A stretch of 64,000 bases of DNA. It comes from Thermonema lapsum (lineage in GTDB: Bacteria > Bacteroidota > Bacteroidia > Cytophagales > Thermonemataceae). The stretch covers positions 1 to 64,000 of the forward strand of contig NZ_JAASRN010000001.1 in NCBI RefSeq assembly GCF_011761635.1, in the 5' to 3' direction. The number at the start of each line of letters is the position of its first letter. Positions within the stretch are counted from its first letter, which is position 1. Positions 62,326 to 64,000 of the stretch are shown piece by piece. The position numbers and the translations under genes are program-made. Below the pieces are notes generated by a model that ran no database searches, was not told the DNA's origin, and was given only the letters and a program-made list of their open reading frames with translations.

Positions 62326-62378
62326 AGGCTTCCAAAGCATTTCTTCATTCCCTGAAAAGCAGAAATTTTATAGCTATT

Positions 62379-64000
62379 ATGGAATTAGCAAAAAAGTACA
62401 ACCCCGCTGAGGTAGAAGACAAGTGGTATCGGTATTGGCTCGAGAATAAAGTGTTTGCAGCCAAGCCCAATCCCAAGAAAGCACCTTACTGTATTGTGAT
62501 ACCGCCACCCAATGTAACGGGTGTATTGCATATGGGGCATATGCTCAATAACACCATTCAAGACGTACTCATCCGGCGCGCACGCATGCAGGGCAAAGAA
62601 GCTTGTTGGGTGCCCGGTACTGACCACGCTTCCATCGCTACCGAAGCCAAAGTGGTGCGCATGCTGCGCGAACGAGGGATTAGCAAACACGAACTGAGCC
62701 GCGAAGAATTTTTGACATATGCTTGGGAGTGGAAAGAAAAATACGGCGGTATCATCCTCGAGCAGCTGAAAAAACTGGGGGCTTCCTGCGACTGGGACCG
62801 CACCCGCTTTACTATGGACGACAAATACTACAAGGCGGTCATCCGTGTATTTGTAGACCTCTACAGAAAAGGCTACATCTATCGTGGCTTGCGCATGATT
62901 AACTGGGACCCCGAAGCTAAAACAGCCCTTTCCAACGAAGAGGTGATTTACAAAGAAGAGGGCGAAATTTCAAAGCTATACCACGTGCGCTACCCGCTGG
63001 CAGACGGCTCGGGGCATGTGGTTATAGCCACTACCCGCCCGGAGACCATCTTGGCAGATACCGCCATTGCCGTCAACCCCAACGATGAGCGCTATACCGC
63101 CTTGATAGGCAAACAGGCTTTAGTTCCTTTTGTGAATCGTCCCATTCCTATCATTGCCGATGATTACGTAGATACCGCTTTCGGTACTGGCTGTCTGAAA
63201 GTAACCCCCGCGCACGACCCCAACGACTATGAGATTGGCTTGCGCCACCAATTAGAGGTGATAGATATCCTTAACGAAGACGGCACCCTCAATCAAGCCT
63301 GTGGCGTGGAGAAATATGTGGGCAAAGACCGCTTTGAAGTGCGTAAGATGATAGCCAAAGACTTAGAAGAGGCAGGGCTACTGGTGAAAGTAGAAGAAAT
63401 TACGAACAAAGTAGGACGTTCGGAGCGTACGGGCGCCGTGGTGGAGCCCCGCCTTTCCTTGCAGTGGTTCATCAAAATGAAAGACATATCGAAGCGGGCA
63501 CTCGAAGCCGTCGAAAACGATGAGGTGCAGTTGGTGCCTACCAAGTTCAAGAACATTTACCGCCATTGGATGGAAAACGTGCGCGACTGGTGCATCTCGC
63601 GTCAGTTGTGGTGGGGGCATCGCATTCCTGCCTACTACTATGGAGAGGGCGAAAACGACTTTGTGGTAGCCGAAACGCTCGAGGAAGCCGTGGAGCTGGC
63701 ACGCAAGCAGAGTGGCAATCCTCAATTGCAAGCAAACGACCTGCGTCAAGATGAAGACGTGCTTGATACTTGGGCTTCCTCTTGGCTGTGGCCTATTGCT
63801 GTATTCGATGGGTTCGAAGATGAATATTTCGATAAAGAGACTGGCAAAATACACAAAGAGAAAAACCCTGAGCTGAACTATTTCTATCCCACGCAGGTAT
63901 TGGTTACAGCCCCCGAAATCCTTTTCTTCTGGGTGGCACGCATGATTATCGCCGGCTATGAATATTTGGGTGAACGTCCTTTCGAGCACGTTTATTTGAC
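62379..64000 (+). CDS. valS: Valyl-tRNA synthetase, 5' part (cut by the window end)
   Basis: The first 540 codons of a class Ia synthetase that charges tRNA-Val. The HIGH-like motif is in [17 protein letters not shown] (HMGH at 51-54), with [13 protein letters not shown] after it. The CP1 editing domain is present ([25 protein letters not shown]), and [16 protein letters not shown] follows. The KMSKS loop and the anticodon domain lie beyond the window. The frame is open to the last base. Confidence 0.95.
   Translation, partial: MELAKKYNPAEVEDKWYRYWLENKVFAAKPNPKKAPYCIVIPPPNVTGVLHMGHMLNNTIQDVLIRRARMQGKEACWVPGTDHASIATEAKVVRMLRERGISKHELSREEFLTYAWEWKEKYGGIILEQLKKLGASCDWDRTRFTMDDKYYKAVIRVFVDLYRKGYIYRGLRMINWDPEAKTALSNEEVIYKEEGEISKLYHVRYPLADGSGHVVIATTRPETILADTAIAVNPNDERYTALIGKQALVPFVNRPIPIIADDYVDTAFGTGCLKVTPAHDPNDYEIGLRHQLEVIDILNEDGTLNQACGVEKYVGKDRFEVRKMIAKDLEEAGLLVKVEEITNKVGRSERTGAVVEPRLSLQWFIKMKDISKRALEAVENDEVQLVPTKFKNIYRHWMENVRDWCISRQLWWGHRIPAYYYGEGENDFVVAETLEEAVELARKQSGNPQLQANDLRQDEDVLDTWASSWLWPIAVFDGFEDEYFDKETGKIHKEKNPELNYFYPTQVLVTAPEILFFWVARMIIAGYEYLGERPFEHVYL

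Noticed and set aside
1-64000. CRISPR arrays, insertion sequences, prophage or toxin-antitoxin pairs
   Set aside because: No regularly spaced repeats, transposase or integrase frames, phage structural genes or recognisable toxin-antitoxin pairs were found on either strand.

Overview
The window looks like chromosomal DNA of a Bacteroidota, most likely a gliding or chemotactic Cytophagales-type bacterium. The evidence is a protein with the gliding-motility/type IX secretion C-terminal sorting domain, an OmpA protein with PD40 propeller repeats beside a WG-repeat protein, a b558-type sdhCAB operon, few Shine-Dalgarno sequences, and promoters of the Bacteroidota form TTTG-N20-TAnnTTTG. Three promoters match this form with a spacer of exactly 20 bases, and several more are partial matches. 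No species is assigned.

Layout. 140-6842 (+) is an AT-rich surface-polysaccharide island: methyltransferase, HTTM-like membrane protein, NeuD/PglD-type acyltransferase, beta-propeller glycosidase-like protein, WecE-type sugar aminotransferase and a polytopic membrane protein. A tRNA-Ser(CGA) and an M48 lipoprotein peptidase follow. 7920-21450 (-) is a chemotaxis block. Read 5' to 3' it has two cytoplasmic multi-PAS MCPs, CheW, CheY, CheB, CheA, a CheC-type phosphatase, a membrane GAF/PAS protein without an output domain, and CheR. MsrA and a CPBP protease then diverge around a striking inverted repeat. 23356-28522 holds an epimerase, an O-methyltransferase, a small protein, a DCC-family protein and the large gliding-type secreted protein. 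28743-33650 (+) carries sdhCAB and cbpA-cbpM, closed by a 48-base perfect palindrome shared with a tRNA-Leu(GAG).

33923-44616 is core metabolism: a BaeRF-type protein, fatty-acid desaturase, cysteine desulfurase, GlmM, a CoA-binding protein, FabH, an M16 peptidase, an aldehyde dehydrogenase and MarR. It also holds a remnant that resembles the STAS tail of a SulP transporter. 44936-64000 contains a DAG-kinase-like enzyme, a cyclophilin-TrpS-aldehyde dehydrogenase-RidA run, the WG-repeat/OmpA pair, a large FAD/Fe-S dehydrogenase, an RfaE2-type adenylyltransferase, a YugP-type protease, a cyclase/KynB-like enzyme, CorA, small unknowns and the 5' part of valS.

Working together. The chemotaxis genes form a nearly complete phosphorelay with adaptation enzymes: receptors, CheW-CheA, CheY, CheB/CheR and CheC. 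It is unusual in having a CheA without a P2 domain, a CheC with one of its two active sites altered, no CheD in view, and only soluble receptors. The TrpS/aldehyde dehydrogenase/RidA run and the KynB-like cyclase hint at tryptophan catabolism, but this is inference. I found no CRISPR array, insertion sequence or prophage, and nothing I can defend as a wholly new system. The best leads are the variant chemotaxis module and the regulatory palindromes.
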